Of a stretch of DNA of 64,000 bases, positions 1-7,861 are shown piece after piece. Every line of letters begins with the position of its first letter. Within the stretch, counting starts at the first letter, position 1. Under the pieces are notes generated by a model. That model did not search any database, had not been told where the DNA came from, and saw only the letters and a program-made list of their open reading frames with translations. Source of the DNA: Miltoncostaea sp963771025 (GTDB lineage: Bacteria; Actinomycetota; Thermoleophilia; Miltoncostaeales; Miltoncostaeaceae); NCBI GenBank assembly GCA_963771025.1, contig CAVYRL010000005.1, positions 62,001-126,000 of the forward strand, written 5' to 3'. A program made the position numbers and the translations under genes.

Positions 1-171
1 GGCTACATCCACTACCGCGTCGACACCTCCCACCCGCGGCTGGCATGGTCCAACGATCGCGTCTTCGGCGCGGTGCGTCTCGACCTGCGGCCCGGCTCGG
101 CGCGGTACTCGTTCGTCTCGGCGGCGGGCAAGATTCTCGACTCCGGCAGCGTCCGTTGTCGCGTCGGCTGA
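1..171 (+). CDS. C-terminal end of a probable secreted metallophosphoesterase (partial)
   Basis: The window opens inside a reading frame that runs 56 codons to a TGA at 169-171. The peptide alternates hydrophobic residues as a beta-sandwich tail would, and its end (RPGSARYSFVSAAGKILD, then SGSVRC) resembles the C-terminus of secreted actinobacterial metallophosphoesterases of the purple acid phosphatase type. Codon usage matches its neighbours. The catalytic domain lies outside the window, so the family assignment is tentative. That it is a real coding tail is fairly safe. Confidence 0.5.
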   Translation, partial: GYIHYRVDTSHPRLAWSNDRVFGAVRLDLRPGSARYSFVSAAGKILDSGSVRCRVG

Positions 172-257
172 CGGAGGCGCTTCGGCGGGCCCTGACGTGG
201 CCACCGACAGGAAGGACGAGTCCAATGGCGGAGATCGCCTAGCTGTACGCTGCCCCC

Positions 258-911
258 GTGCGCTGGTCCGTCTTCGACGGCGTCCCCGAGGCCGATCTCC
301 GGCAGGTGCTGTCGATCGCCCGGCGGCGCACCTTCCGCCGGGGCGAGGTGGTGTTCCACGCGGGCGACCCGGCCGACACCCTCCACCTGATCGTCGCGGG
401 GCGGTTCGCCGTCCGCGTCCAGACGGCGGTCGGCGATGTCGCCATCCTGACCATCCTGGGCCCCGGGGAGATGTTCGGCGAGCTGGCCCTGATCGGCGAG
501 GAATCGCGCCGCACGGCGACCGTGGAGTCGCTCGAGGCGGGCGAGACACGCTCCATCCACCGCCCCGACTTCGAGCGCCTGCGCGCCGCCCATCTCTCCA
601 TCACCGACGTGCTGATCGCGATTCTCGCCGACGGCATGCGCCGGCTCTCGCGCCACCTCCTGGAGGCGCTCTACGTCCCGGCCGACAAGCGGGTGCTCCG
701 GCGGCTGGTGGAGCTGGCCGAGAGCTACGCACCCGGCGAGGGCGCGTCCACGATCCCGCTGCGCCAGGAGGACCTCGCCAGCATCGCCGGCACCTCGCGG
801 GCCACGGTCAACCGGGTGCTGCGCGAGGAGGAGGCCCGCGGAACGGTGCAGCTGGCGCGGGGCGTGACCGTCGTGGTCGACCGGGAGGCTCTCGAGCGCC
901 GCGGGCGCTGA
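258..911 (+). CDS. Crp/Fnr-family transcriptional regulator
   Basis: A 217-residue protein with the standard two-domain Crp layout. Residues about 5-125 form a cyclic-nucleotide-binding beta-roll, with the cassette GEMFGEL followed by RRTATV, the Gly-Glu-Leu and Arg-Thr-Ala pattern that holds the cyclic phosphate in cNMP-binding members. Residues about 150-215 form a winged helix-turn-helix (QEDLASIAGTSRATVNRVL). The start is a GTG at 258 with no obvious Shine-Dalgarno sequence. No Fnr-type cysteine cluster is present, so a cyclic nucleotide rather than oxygen is the likely signal. A class III adenylate cyclase lies 1.8 kb downstream, which makes cAMP a reasonable guess. It converges on the NHL gene with a 3-nt gap. 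Confidence 0.88.
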   Translation: MRWSVFDGVPEADLRQVLSIARRRTFRRGEVVFHAGDPADTLHLIVAGRFAVRVQTAVGDVAILTILGPGEMFGELALIGEESRRTATVESLEAGETRSIHRPDFERLRAAHLSITDVLIAILADGMRRLSRHLLEALYVPADKRVLRRLVELAESYAPGEGASTIPLRQEDLASIAGTSRATVNRVLREEEARGTVQLARGVTVVVDREALERRGR

Positions 912-914
912 GGC

Positions 915-2585
915 CTACCTCGTCCTCCTCTTCACCGGCTTCTTCTTCGGCTTCTTCTTCGGGGCCGGCGCCTTCGCCAGAGCCGTGTAGGTGTGGCCGG
1001 CGGTCACCTTCACGTTCTTGTTCCGGCGTAGGTCGCGCACCTTCACCGTGCCCTCGGTGACCCGGATGATCGTCCGGTCGCACCCGTCGATGATCGTCCA
1101 GGCCGTGCCGTTGGCGACGGCGGTCGCGTAGCGGCCGGACGTCTTGTAGCGACCTCTGACCTTGATGTGCACCCGCCGCGGCTTCGACCTGGCGGCCTGG
1201 CTCTTCGCCCTCGTCCTTGGCTTCGCCTTGGGCGTGGGTCGGGCCGTGCGCTTCGGCTTGGGCTTGGTGCATACCAGCCGGCCGTTGAGGCGCAGATCGG
1301 CCACCGCGGAGTCGGCGACCGGCTGCACCACGGTGAAGGTGCCGCCCGAGACCTGCGCCACGGCGTCGGCGGGCGCGTCGAGGGGACGCACGGTGAGTTG
1401 GACGGTGCCGGCGCGCGCGTCGACGCGCGAGACGTTGGGCGCGAGGTCGGGCTCGCGCAGGGGGATGGCGGCGGCGGCCAGTCGCGGCGTCACGCTCACC
1501 GCCCCCTCGACCGGCGCGACGCCGATCGTCGCGAGCGCCTGGGGCGGCGGCAGCTGCCCGATGTCGGCGAGGCGGCGAACGCGGTTGTTGCCGCTGTCGG
1601 CCACCAGCACCCCGCCGCCCGGCTGGGACGTGACCGTGGTCGGCGTGTCCAGCAGCGCGGCGCTCTCGGGGCCGCCGTCGCCGCCGAGCCCACGCCGCCC
1701 ACCGGACACCGTGTAGACGAAGCCGAGCGGGCTCACCCGGCGTATCTCGTCGCTGCCGCTCTCGGCCACGAGCACGCCGCCATTGGAGAGCGGGGCCACG
1801 TCGGCCGGGGCCGCGAAGCCGCCGGCGACCGTGCTGATGACGCCGTCCGGCGCCACCCGGCGGATGCGCCCGTTGCCGGTGTCGGCGATCAGGTAGCCGC
1901 CGTCGCCGGTCAGGGTGACGCGGTCGGGGGCGTTGAGCTGCGCCGCGGCCGCCGATCCGCCGTCGCCGCCGGCACCGCGCGAGGTGCCGGCGACGGTCGA
2001 GATGAAACCGTTCGGCGCCACCCGGCGGATGCGGCTGTTGCCCGTGTCCGCGATCAGAAAGGAGCCGTCCGGCAGCGGGGTGAGCCCGTGGGGGCTGTTG
2101 AGCTGCGCCGCGATGGCGAGTCCGCCGTCGCCGGAAAGGCCCCGGGTGCTGCCCGCCACGGTGGTGATGATCCCGCCGGGGGCGATCCGCCGGACGCGGT
2201 CGTTGCCGGTATCGGCAACCAGCACGCTGCCGTCGGCGAGCGTGGCGACGGCCGTGGGCGCGTTGAGCTCGGCGGCGACGGCCGGCCCGCCGTCGCCCGA
2301 GAAGCCCTGGTTCACGTCGCCGGCGATGGTGGTGATGATCCCGTCCGGCGCGACCCGGCGGACCACGTTGTTGCCGGTGTCGGCGATGATCGTCGCGCCG
2401 CCCGGGGCAAGGGCCACGCCCTGGGGCCCCGTGAGTCGCGCGTCGGTGGCCGGGCCCCCGTCGCCCGCGAAGCCGGCGGCGGTTCCGGCGACGGTCGTGA
2501 TCGTCCCGTCGGCGGCGTGGGCCACGGGGATCAGCACCGCGAGTGCGGCGAGTGCGGGGCTGAGTCGGCGGAGGTGAGGGCGCAT
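915..2585 (-). CDS. secreted NHL-repeat beta-propeller protein with C-terminal FecR-like domain
   Basis: A 556-residue exported protein. Residues 1-24 are a signal peptide ending PVAHA. Residues about 26-350 hold six NHL-type repeats of about 56 residues, each carrying a TVAG strand, a GDGG turn and an IADTGNxRIRRVAP motif, enough for one six-bladed propeller. A linker and a Lys/Pro-rich stretch follow (KPKPKRTARP). The last 90 residues resemble a FecR domain (GRYATAVANGTAW, then a Cys-Asp pair, VTEGTVKVRD and VTAGHTY), ending in a very basic KKKPKKKPVKR tail. NHL propellers usually bind proteins or polymers. The basic tail may bind wall polyanions; this is inferred. No membrane anchor or sortase signal is visible. 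Confidence 0.82.
   Translation of the reverse strand: MRPHLRRLSPALAALAVLIPVAHAADGTITTVAGTAAGFAGDGGPATDARLTGPQGVALAPGGATIIADTGNNVVRRVAPDGIITTIAGDVNQGFSGDGGPAVAAELNAPTAVATLADGSVLVADTGNDRVRRIAPGGIITTVAGSTRGLSGDGGLAIAAQLNSPHGLTPLPDGSFLIADTGNSRIRRVAPNGFISTVAGTSRGAGGDGGSAAAAQLNAPDRVTLTGDGGYLIADTGNGRIRRVAPDGVISTVAGGFAAPADVAPLSNGGVLVAESGSDEIRRVSPLGFVYTVSGGRRGLGGDGGPESAALLDTPTTVTSQPGGGVLVADSGNNRVRRLADIGQLPPPQALATIGVAPVEGAVSVTPRLAAAAIPLREPDLAPNVSRVDARAGTVQLTVRPLDAPADAVAQVSGGTFTVVQPVADSAVADLRLNGRLVCTKPKPKRTARPTPKAKPRTRAKSQAARSKPRRVHIKVRGRYKTSGRYATAVANGTAWTIIDGCDRTIIRVTEGTVKVRDLRRNKNVKVTAGHTYTALAKAPAPKKKPKKKPVKRRTR
1540..2510 (-). repeat. six tandem NHL coding repeats of about 170 bp
   Basis: Within the propeller gene the DNA repeats with a period near 168-174 bp, one unit per blade. 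The fifth unit is shorter because it lacks the GDGG insertion. The repeats are diverged and in frame. Limits are approximate. Confidence 0.75.
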
Positions 2586-2674
2586 GTGGAGAGGGTGGCC
2601 CCGTTGCGCGCGCGCCGTCTGTCGCCATGGCGACTCCCGGCGTGTTCGCTGCGTGACGTCGGTACTGTCGCCCG

Positions 2675-4426
2675 ATGCAACTGTCGCGTCAACGGCGCAG
2701 GACGGTGTTGCTGGCGACGGTGGCCCTGGCGGCCGCCGTCGTGGGCCTCGCGGCGTGGGGCGCGGGGGCGCTCGACCGGGTCGAGCGCGGCACCCTCGAC
2801 GCGCGCTTCCAGGTGCGCGGCAGCCGCACTCCTCCGAGCACGGTCGTCGTGGTCGGCGTGGACGACCGCAGCATCGACGCGCAGAAGACGCGATGGCCCT
2901 TCTCGCGCAGCGTCCAGGCGACCGCGATCAGACACCTCGTCGCGGCCAAGCCCGCGGCGATCGCCTACGACATCCAGCTCTCGGACCTGACCACGCAGAA
3001 GGACGACGAGGCGATGGCCTCCGCCCTCGACGCGGCCGGGCCGGTGGTGCTGGCGACCACCAGGTACGACGCCACCCAGGGGCCCGACGTCCTCTTCGAG
3101 GGAGGCGGCATCACCGCCGGCCACGCCGCCTTCCCCGACACCCCGGACAACGTCTTCCGCAGCGTGCCCTACGCGGTTGAGGGTCTCCGGTCGTTCGCGG
3201 TCGCGGCCGCCGCCGCGGCCACCGGCAAGCCGGTGTCGCGCGACGGCTTCGACGGCGAGGCCCTGATCGACTACGCCGGTCCCGCGGGCACGATCCCGGC
3301 GATCTCGTTCTCGGACGTGGTCGCCGGCCGCTTCGACGCCGGCCAGGTGCGCGGCCGCGTCGTGGTGGTGGGGACCACCTCCCCGCGACTCGGCGACACC
3401 CACCCCACGCCCTTCGGCGGCGCGCCCATGTCGGGCCCCGAGATCAACGCCAACGCCATCGCGACGATCCTCGACGGCATCCCCCTGCGCGACGCCCCCG
3501 GCTGGCTGGACGCGCTCCTCATCGTGGCGCTGGCCGCGCTGGGCGCGCTGGCCGCCTGGCCCCGGCGGGCGTGGGTGACGCTGCTCGCCGCCCTCGGAGT
3601 CGCCGTCGCCTTCGTCCTGCTGGCCCAGGCGGCCTTCGCCGCGGGAACGGTGGTCGCGGTCACCCCGCCGCTGCTGGCGCTCGCCCTGGCGGCGATCGGC
3701 GGCCTCGCCGTCACCCACGCCATCCTCGACCGCGAGCGGCGGCGGCTGCGGGCCGAGTTCGCGCGCTTCGTCCCGTCCGCCGTCGTCGATGAGGTGGTGG
3801 AGGCGGCCGGGGAGGACCAGCGCCTGGGTGGGCGGCGCGTCTACTGCTCGGTGATGTTCGCCGACCTGCGGGGCTTCACCGCGGCTGCCGAGCGCCTGCC
3901 CCCCGAGACGGTCATCGAGCTCCTCAACCGCTACCTCGGTGAGATGAGCGACGCGATCCTCGACCACGGCGGCACGCTGGTCACGTACATGGGCGACGGC
4001 ATCATGGCCCTCTTCGGCGCCCCCATCGAGCAACCCGATCACGCCGACCGAGCCATCGCCGCCGCACGGGAGATGCGCGACGTGCGGCTCCCGAGCTTCA
4101 ACGCGTGGTGTGCCGAGCGGATCGCCGGTGAGCCCTTCCGGATGGGCATCGGCGTGGCCAGCGGGCCGGTGATGTCGGGCAACGTCGGCTCGGAGCGACG
4201 CCTCGAGTACGCGGCCGTGGGCGACACCACCAACATCGCCTCACGGCTCCAGGGGCTCACCAAGGAGGTGCCGCAGATGATTCTGCTGGCCGACACCACG
4301 CGCGCGGCCCTCAGCCGCGCCCTCCCCGACCTGGCCGCGGTCGGTGCCCTGGACATCCGCGGCCGTGGTGTGCCCGCCGGCGTGTGGACCCTGGCCGACC
4401 CCGGGGGGCCTGTGTCACGGGCGTGA
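2675..4426 (+). CDS. CHASE2-domain class III adenylate/guanylate cyclase
   Basis: A 583-residue membrane cyclase. An N-terminal signal-anchor helix (about 10-32) leads into an extracellular CHASE2 sensor (about 40-275). Three transmembrane helices follow at about 281-298, 301-323 and 327-350. The cytoplasmic class III cyclase domain spans about 385-560. Its metal-binding aspartates are in VMFADLRGF (near 393) and YMGDGIMALFG (near 439), and the transition-state Asn/Arg pair is in TTNIASRLQ. The ATG at 2675 gives a complete signal anchor. It would make cAMP (or cGMP) from ATP (or GTP) in response to an unknown external cue. The Crp-family gene nearby is a plausible receiver. Confidence 0.9.
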   Translation: MQLSRQRRRTVLLATVALAAAVVGLAAWGAGALDRVERGTLDARFQVRGSRTPPSTVVVVGVDDRSIDAQKTRWPFSRSVQATAIRHLVAAKPAAIAYDIQLSDLTTQKDDEAMASALDAAGPVVLATTRYDATQGPDVLFEGGGITAGHAAFPDTPDNVFRSVPYAVEGLRSFAVAAAAAATGKPVSRDGFDGEALIDYAGPAGTIPAISFSDVVAGRFDAGQVRGRVVVVGTTSPRLGDTHPTPFGGAPMSGPEINANAIATILDGIPLRDAPGWLDALLIVALAALGALAAWPRRAWVTLLAALGVAVAFVLLAQAAFAAGTVVAVTPPLLALALAAIGGLAVTHAILDRERRRLRAEFARFVPSAVVDEVVEAAGEDQRLGGRRVYCSVMFADLRGFTAAAERLPPETVIELLNRYLGEMSDAILDHGGTLVTYMGDGIMALFGAPIEQPDHADRAIAAAREMRDVRLPSFNAWCAERIAGEPFRMGIGVASGPVMSGNVGSERRLEYAAVGDTTNIASRLQGLTKEVPQMILLADTTRAALSRALPDLAAVGALDIRGRGVPAGVWTLADPGGPVSRA

Positions 4427-4517
4427 CACGGCGGGCGTCGCGCGCCGAACGGAGCGCCGAACGACCCGCTCGTACGGTGGAGCCATGGTCATCCACACCC
4501 CCCGTAAGGAGCACACC

Positions 4518-5870
4518 ATGGCCCGCATCGCCCCCTCCTCCCGCACCTCCCGCAACCTCGTCGCGGCTCTCGCGCTGACCGGCCTGATGGTCACCGCCTC
4601 GCAGGCGATGGCCCTTCAGCCGACGGACCCCGGCAACGGCAACCCGCTTCCTCCCAACACCCCCCCGACGGCCGCGCTGGTCGCCACGCCGAACCCCGTC
4701 GTGGTCCCCGCCCCCCTCACCGTGATCAACCCGGGCTCCGGGGTCCTCGTGCACGCGCTGCGGCTCGGCACGCAGGTCACCTTCGACGCCGGCGGATCGC
4801 GCGACCCCGACGGCGAGCTCACCAAGTACGAGTGGGACCTGGACGGGACCCCCGGCTACGAGACCACCACCTTCGCCCCGCGCGCCACCTACCGCTTCGG
4901 CGTGGCCGGCGTCTTCCCCGTCAAGGTCCGCGTCACCGACAACCGCGGCGCCACCGCCGTGGCCACCGCCAGCGTCCGCGCCCACTACGCCCCCGCCGCC
5001 CGCATCGTGGCCAGCGCAACCGCCGCGATCCCACAGCAGACCGTGAGCTTCAATGGCGCCACGTCGAGCGACGCCGACGGCATCACCAAGTACGAGTGGG
5101 ACCTCGACGGCAACGGCACCTTCGAGAAGACCGGCGCCCAGCAGAGCACCACGTTCACCACCCTCGGTGCGCACGCGGTCAAGCTGCGCGTCACGGACGG
5201 CCTCGGCGCCACCAGCGTCGCCACCGCCTCGGTGCGCGTGCACCGCGCCCCGACCGCCCTGGTCGTGAGCCGGCCCGTCGCCCCGGCGATCAACCAGGCC
5301 GTCACGCTCGACGCCTCGCGCTCCAGCGACGACGGCTCGATCGTCAAGTACGAGTGGGACCTCAACGGGGACAACACCTTCGAGACCACCACCACGGGCC
5401 CCATGACGACCACCGTCTTCACCACCCCCGGCACCAAGCGCATCGGCCTCAAGGTCACCGACAACGACGGCGCCACCGACCAGACCACCCTCAACCTGCA
5501 GGTGTCCAACACGCCGGTCACCGCCACCGCGCGCGACACCACCGCGCCGCGCCTGCGGCCCTCGACCAAGCGGCTGCGGGTGTCCAAGAAGGGCCGCGCG
5601 ACCTTCCGCGTCACCTGCCCCGCGACCGAGCAGATCTGCCGCGTCGGCGTCCAGCTCAAGGGCACCAAGGGCGCCCTGCGCGGCCGCACCCTGGCCCGCA
5701 AGGCCGTCCTCGTCCAGGGCGGGCACTCGACCAAGGTCACGCTCACGCTGAGCAGCAAGGCCCGGCGCGCCGCCGCACACGGAGCCGTCAAGGCCCAGCT
5801 GGTGCTGACCGCCCGCGACACCTCCGGCAACCGCGCCATCACCCGCACCGCGATGTCGATCCGCCGCTAG
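4518..5870 (+). CDS. secreted protein with three PKD repeats
   Basis: The ATG at 4518 follows AAGGAG (4506-4511) at 6 nt and opens a signal peptide ending ASQAMA. Upstream in-frame ATGs would put 58 unrelated residues before it. The 450-residue product has three PKD/Ig-like domains starting near residues 87, 175 and 261, each with the signature KYEWDLDG or KYEWDLNG. A basic C-terminal domain (about 340-450) has strands rich in Arg/Lys and a Cys pair (CPATEQIC). PKD domains are protein or polysaccharide interaction modules of cell-surface proteins. No catalytic domain, LPXTG motif or membrane helix is present at the C-terminus, so it is probably secreted and loosely wall-bound. Confidence 0.85.
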   Translation: MARIAPSSRTSRNLVAALALTGLMVTASQAMALQPTDPGNGNPLPPNTPPTAALVATPNPVVVPAPLTVINPGSGVLVHALRLGTQVTFDAGGSRDPDGELTKYEWDLDGTPGYETTTFAPRATYRFGVAGVFPVKVRVTDNRGATAVATASVRAHYAPAARIVASATAAIPQQTVSFNGATSSDADGITKYEWDLDGNGTFEKTGAQQSTTFTTLGAHAVKLRVTDGLGATSVATASVRVHRAPTALVVSRPVAPAINQAVTLDASRSSDDGSIVKYEWDLNGDNTFETTTTGPMTTTVFTTPGTKRIGLKVTDNDGATDQTTLNLQVSNTPVTATARDTTAPRLRPSTKRLRVSKKGRATFRVTCPATEQICRVGVQLKGTKGALRGRTLARKAVLVQGGHSTKVTLTLSSKARRAAAHGAVKAQLVLTARDTSGNRAITRTAMSIRR

Positions 5871-5897
5871 ACCTCCACCCCACCCCAGAGGCACTCC

Positions 5898-5923
5898 CCG
5901 CGGCCGGCTCCCACCGGCCGCGG
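5898..5923. terminator. bidirectional hairpin terminator
   Basis: A perfect 10-bp GC stem (CCGCGGCCGG / CCGGCCGCGG) with a 6-nt loop lies between the convergent PKD-protein and cupin genes. It has no U-tract, which is common in high-GC actinobacteria. Confidence 0.6.
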
Positions 5924-5937
5924 TCGTGCGCCGGAGC

Positions 5938-6378
5938 TCAGGGCGCCGGAGTCAACCCGTGGCGCCGCATCACGGCGCCGATCGCGGCGAGGTCGGGCGG
6001 GCCGCCCTGCGCGGCGCTCAGGACGTCGGCGATCTCGTGGAAGTACGCCGCGCCGAGGATGCCGGGGGTGATGAGGGCGAGCGTCCGGCTCTCGACCTCG
6101 CCCACGTTCTCGAAGCGGTGCACCACCCCGCGCGCGATGAACAGCGTGTCGCCCGGACCCACCTCGCTCGTCACGCCGTCGACCGTCATCGTCAGCACGC
6201 CCTCGACCCCGTAGAGGGTCTCGTCGTAGTCGTCGTGGCTGTGCGCGACCGGCACCTGGGTGCCCGGCTGGACCGCGAACTCGTGGATCGCGACCGCGCC
6301 ACCGGTGTCCTGCCCCTCGATCCGGGGCCACACCGTTATCCCCCCGATCGCGACCCTGTCGTCTGTGCTCGTCGGCAT
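5938..6378 (-). CDS. cupin-domain protein, MarR-controlled
   Basis: A 146-residue single-domain cupin. The start ATG at 6378 is preceded by GGAGG at 4-5 nt. Cupin motif 1 is visible as HSHDDYDETLYG (His-x-His with a following Glu), and motif 2 as PGDTLFIARGVVHRFENVG, giving a 3-His/1-Glu metal site. Similar small cupins act as dioxygenases, isomerases or ligand binders, and the substrate cannot be read from sequence. It is divergent from a MarR regulator, and the shared spacer holds a paired inverted repeat overlapping the likely promoter, so it is very probably derepressed by the MarR ligand. Confidence 0.82.
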   Translation of the reverse strand: MPTSTDDRVAIGGITVWPRIEGQDTGGAVAIHEFAVQPGTQVPVAHSHDDYDETLYGVEGVLTMTVDGVTSEVGPGDTLFIARGVVHRFENVGEVESRTLALITPGILGAAYFHEIADVLSAAQGGPPDLAAIGAVMRRHGLTPAP

Positions 6379-6407
6379 GGCTTCCTCCGTACCCAATAGG
6401 GTCAGCT

Positions 6408-6461
6408 GGTAAAGTGCCTTGACCGTATATGCCGAACGCGAAACCGTCAAGTCACTTTACC
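6408..6461. promoter_or_regulatory. paired MarR-type operator
   Basis: Two 16-bp arms, GGTAAAGTGCCTTGAC (6408-6423) and GTCAAGTCACTTTACC (6446-6461), are inverted repeats matching at 15 of 16 positions, with a 22-nt spacer. Each arm is itself close to the palindrome GTnAAGTnACTTnAC, typical of a MarR dimer site, so this looks like two binding sites arranged head to head. Arm two lies inside the first codons of the marR-like gene. Confidence 0.75.
6422..6450 (-). promoter_or_regulatory. candidate promoter of the cupin gene
   Basis: On the minus strand TTGACG (6445-6450) and TACGGT (6422-6427) are spaced by 17 nt and point to the cupin gene. The -35 element lies in operator arm two, and arm one covers the expected transcription start, which fits steric repression by the divergent MarR protein. 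Confidence 0.5.
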
Positions 6462-6902
6462 CGGAGTCTCCCCGAGGACGCGCTCGGCCCGCCTCTGATC
6501 GGGGCGCTGCTGCGCATGCCGGGCGACACGGTCAGGCAGCGCATGCTCCAGGCCCTGCACGATCACGGGTTCACCGACCTGGACCCGTCCCATGCCGCCG
6601 TCTTCCAGTATCCGGGGCCCCAGAGCATGCGGCCGTCGGAGCTGGCCGGCCAGCTCGGAATCACCAAGCAGGCGCTCAACTACCGCCTCGGCGAGCTGGA
6701 GCGGCTCGGCTACCTCGAGCGCCGGCCCGATCCGGGCGACCTGCGCTCGAAGCGCGTCGTGCTCACCGAGCGCGGCATGACCGCGGGGCTGGTGATGCGC
6801 GAGGCGGTGCGCGAGGTCGAGGTGGAGTGGACCGAGCTGCTCGGTCCCGAGCGTTTCGCGGAGCTCCGCGACATCCTGGGCGACCTCAACCGGGCCCTCT
6901 AG
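6429..6902 (+). CDS. MarR-family transcriptional regulator
   Basis: A 157-residue winged-helix regulator. The DNA-binding core is at about 70-135 (RPSELAGQLGITKQALNYR, then the wing RRPDPGDLRSKRVVLTERG). N- and C-terminal helices would form the dimer interface. The only plausible ATG before the conserved PLIGALLR segment is at 6429. It has no Shine-Dalgarno sequence and sits between the two operator arms, so the mRNA may be leaderless and autorepressed. It is divergent from the cupin gene, its likely target, and its stop overlaps the convergent MBL gene by 4 nt. Confidence 0.85.
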   Translation: MPNAKPSSHFTRSLPEDALGPPLIGALLRMPGDTVRQRMLQALHDHGFTDLDPSHAAVFQYPGPQSMRPSELAGQLGITKQALNYRLGELERLGYLERRPDPGDLRSKRVVLTERGMTAGLVMREAVREVEVEWTELLGPERFAELRDILGDLNRAL

Positions 6903-7663
6903 ACGCCCAGCGTCTCCCCGTCGGCGGGAACGCTGACGCGATCGGCGAGCCCGGCGCCCGCGATGGCGGACAGCAGATCCACCCGGGTCTCGAGGCAGTG
7001 GTTGATGGCCTCGATGTGCACCGCCACCACCCGCGCAGACGGCGCGGCCCCGGCCACCGCGATCACGTCGCCGGCCTCCATAGTGATCGTGCCCCCCTGG
7101 ACGAAACGCGCCCCGCCGGCGTTGACGACGATCCAGTCCGGGGAGTGGTCGGCGATCGCCCGCTCGACCTCGGGACACCACACGGTGTCGCCGGCGACGT
7201 AGACCGTGGGCTCACCGGAGGCGGAGATGACGAAGCCACTGACCGGCGCGAGCGCCTGGATCGCCGCCTCCTCGCGCCCATGGCGCCCGCCGGTGCGGGA
7301 GATGCGGAGGCCCTCCCACTCGAGGCCCTCGCCGTCCGGGACGATCTGGGCGGCCGCGAAGCCCAGCTCCACCAGCTCGGCGTGGTCCTCGGGCTGACAG
7401 AACCAGGTGACGTGCTTCGGGACGGCCGTCACGCCGGCGGCGTCGAGGTGGTCGACGTGCGTGTGGCTGAGCAGCACCGCGTCGACCCCGGCGACGGCCT
7501 CTTCGACGCTCATCGGCAGTGGCACCAGCGGGTTCGGCAGCTCGTTGGGTGTGCCCCGCACCGGCCCGCGGACGCCGGCCGCGTCGAGCATCGGATCGAC
7601 GAGCAGCAGGTGCCCGCCGATCTCGATCCGGACCGTCGCATGTCGGACGAGGGTGATGCGCAT
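6899..7663 (-). CDS. MBL-fold metal-dependent hydrolase
   Basis: A 254-residue protein starting at the ATG at 7663 (MRITLVRHATVRIEIGG). It begins with the beta-strand pair typical of the UPF0173/UlaG-like branch of the metallo-beta-lactamase superfamily. The metal signature HTHVDH follows near residue 66. Further metal ligands are in VAGDTVW and in HIEAINHC near the C-terminus. Members of this branch hydrolyse phosphoester or lactone bonds; the substrate is unknown. Upstream in-frame codons before 7663 lack a recognisable fold. It converges on the MarR gene with a 4-nt overlap. Confidence 0.85.
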   Translation of the reverse strand: MRITLVRHATVRIEIGGHLLLVDPMLDAAGVRGPVRGTPNELPNPLVPLPMSVEEAVAGVDAVLLSHTHVDHLDAAGVTAVPKHVTWFCQPEDHAELVELGFAAAQIVPDGEGLEWEGLRISRTGGRHGREEAAIQALAPVSGFVISASGEPTVYVAGDTVWCPEVERAIADHSPDWIVVNAGGARFVQGGTITMEAGDVIAVAGAAPSARVVAVHIEAINHCLETRVDLLSAIAGAGLADRVSVPADGETLGV

Positions 7664-7669
7664 CGCTGC

Positions 7670-7816
7670 GAGCCTACCGCGCCGGGGTGGCCGCGAGTCC
7701 GGGAGTGGGACCGGGTGGTGCACCCGCAGGACCGCACGCTCGACGACGTCGCGCAGGAGGTGCGCGGCATGCTCACGCGCCTGCTGATCAGCGAGGAGCC
7801 GGTCGAGGCCGCCTGA
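7670..7816 (+). pseudogene. possible C-terminal remnant of a TetR-family regulator
   Basis: An open frame ends in a TGA at 7814-7816 with the peptide REWDRVVHPQDRTLDDVAQE followed by VRGMLTRLLI. This resembles the last helix region of some actinobacterial TetR regulators (HPxDRTLDDV...VRxMLxxLL). No helix-turn-helix half lies upstream, where the MBL gene begins on the other strand. It is either a decayed gene end or a very short orphan gene. The family call comes from memory of similar tails and is weak. Confidence 0.3.
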
Positions 7817-7861
7817 CCCGTCGCCCTCGACCTGAGGGCGCCCAGCAGGTAAACACCCCCG

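Noticed and set aside
4518..5870. Protease or chitinase attached to the PKD domains
   Set aside because: Read end to end, the protein has only a signal peptide, three PKD domains and a basic beta-rich tail. No catalytic motif is present.
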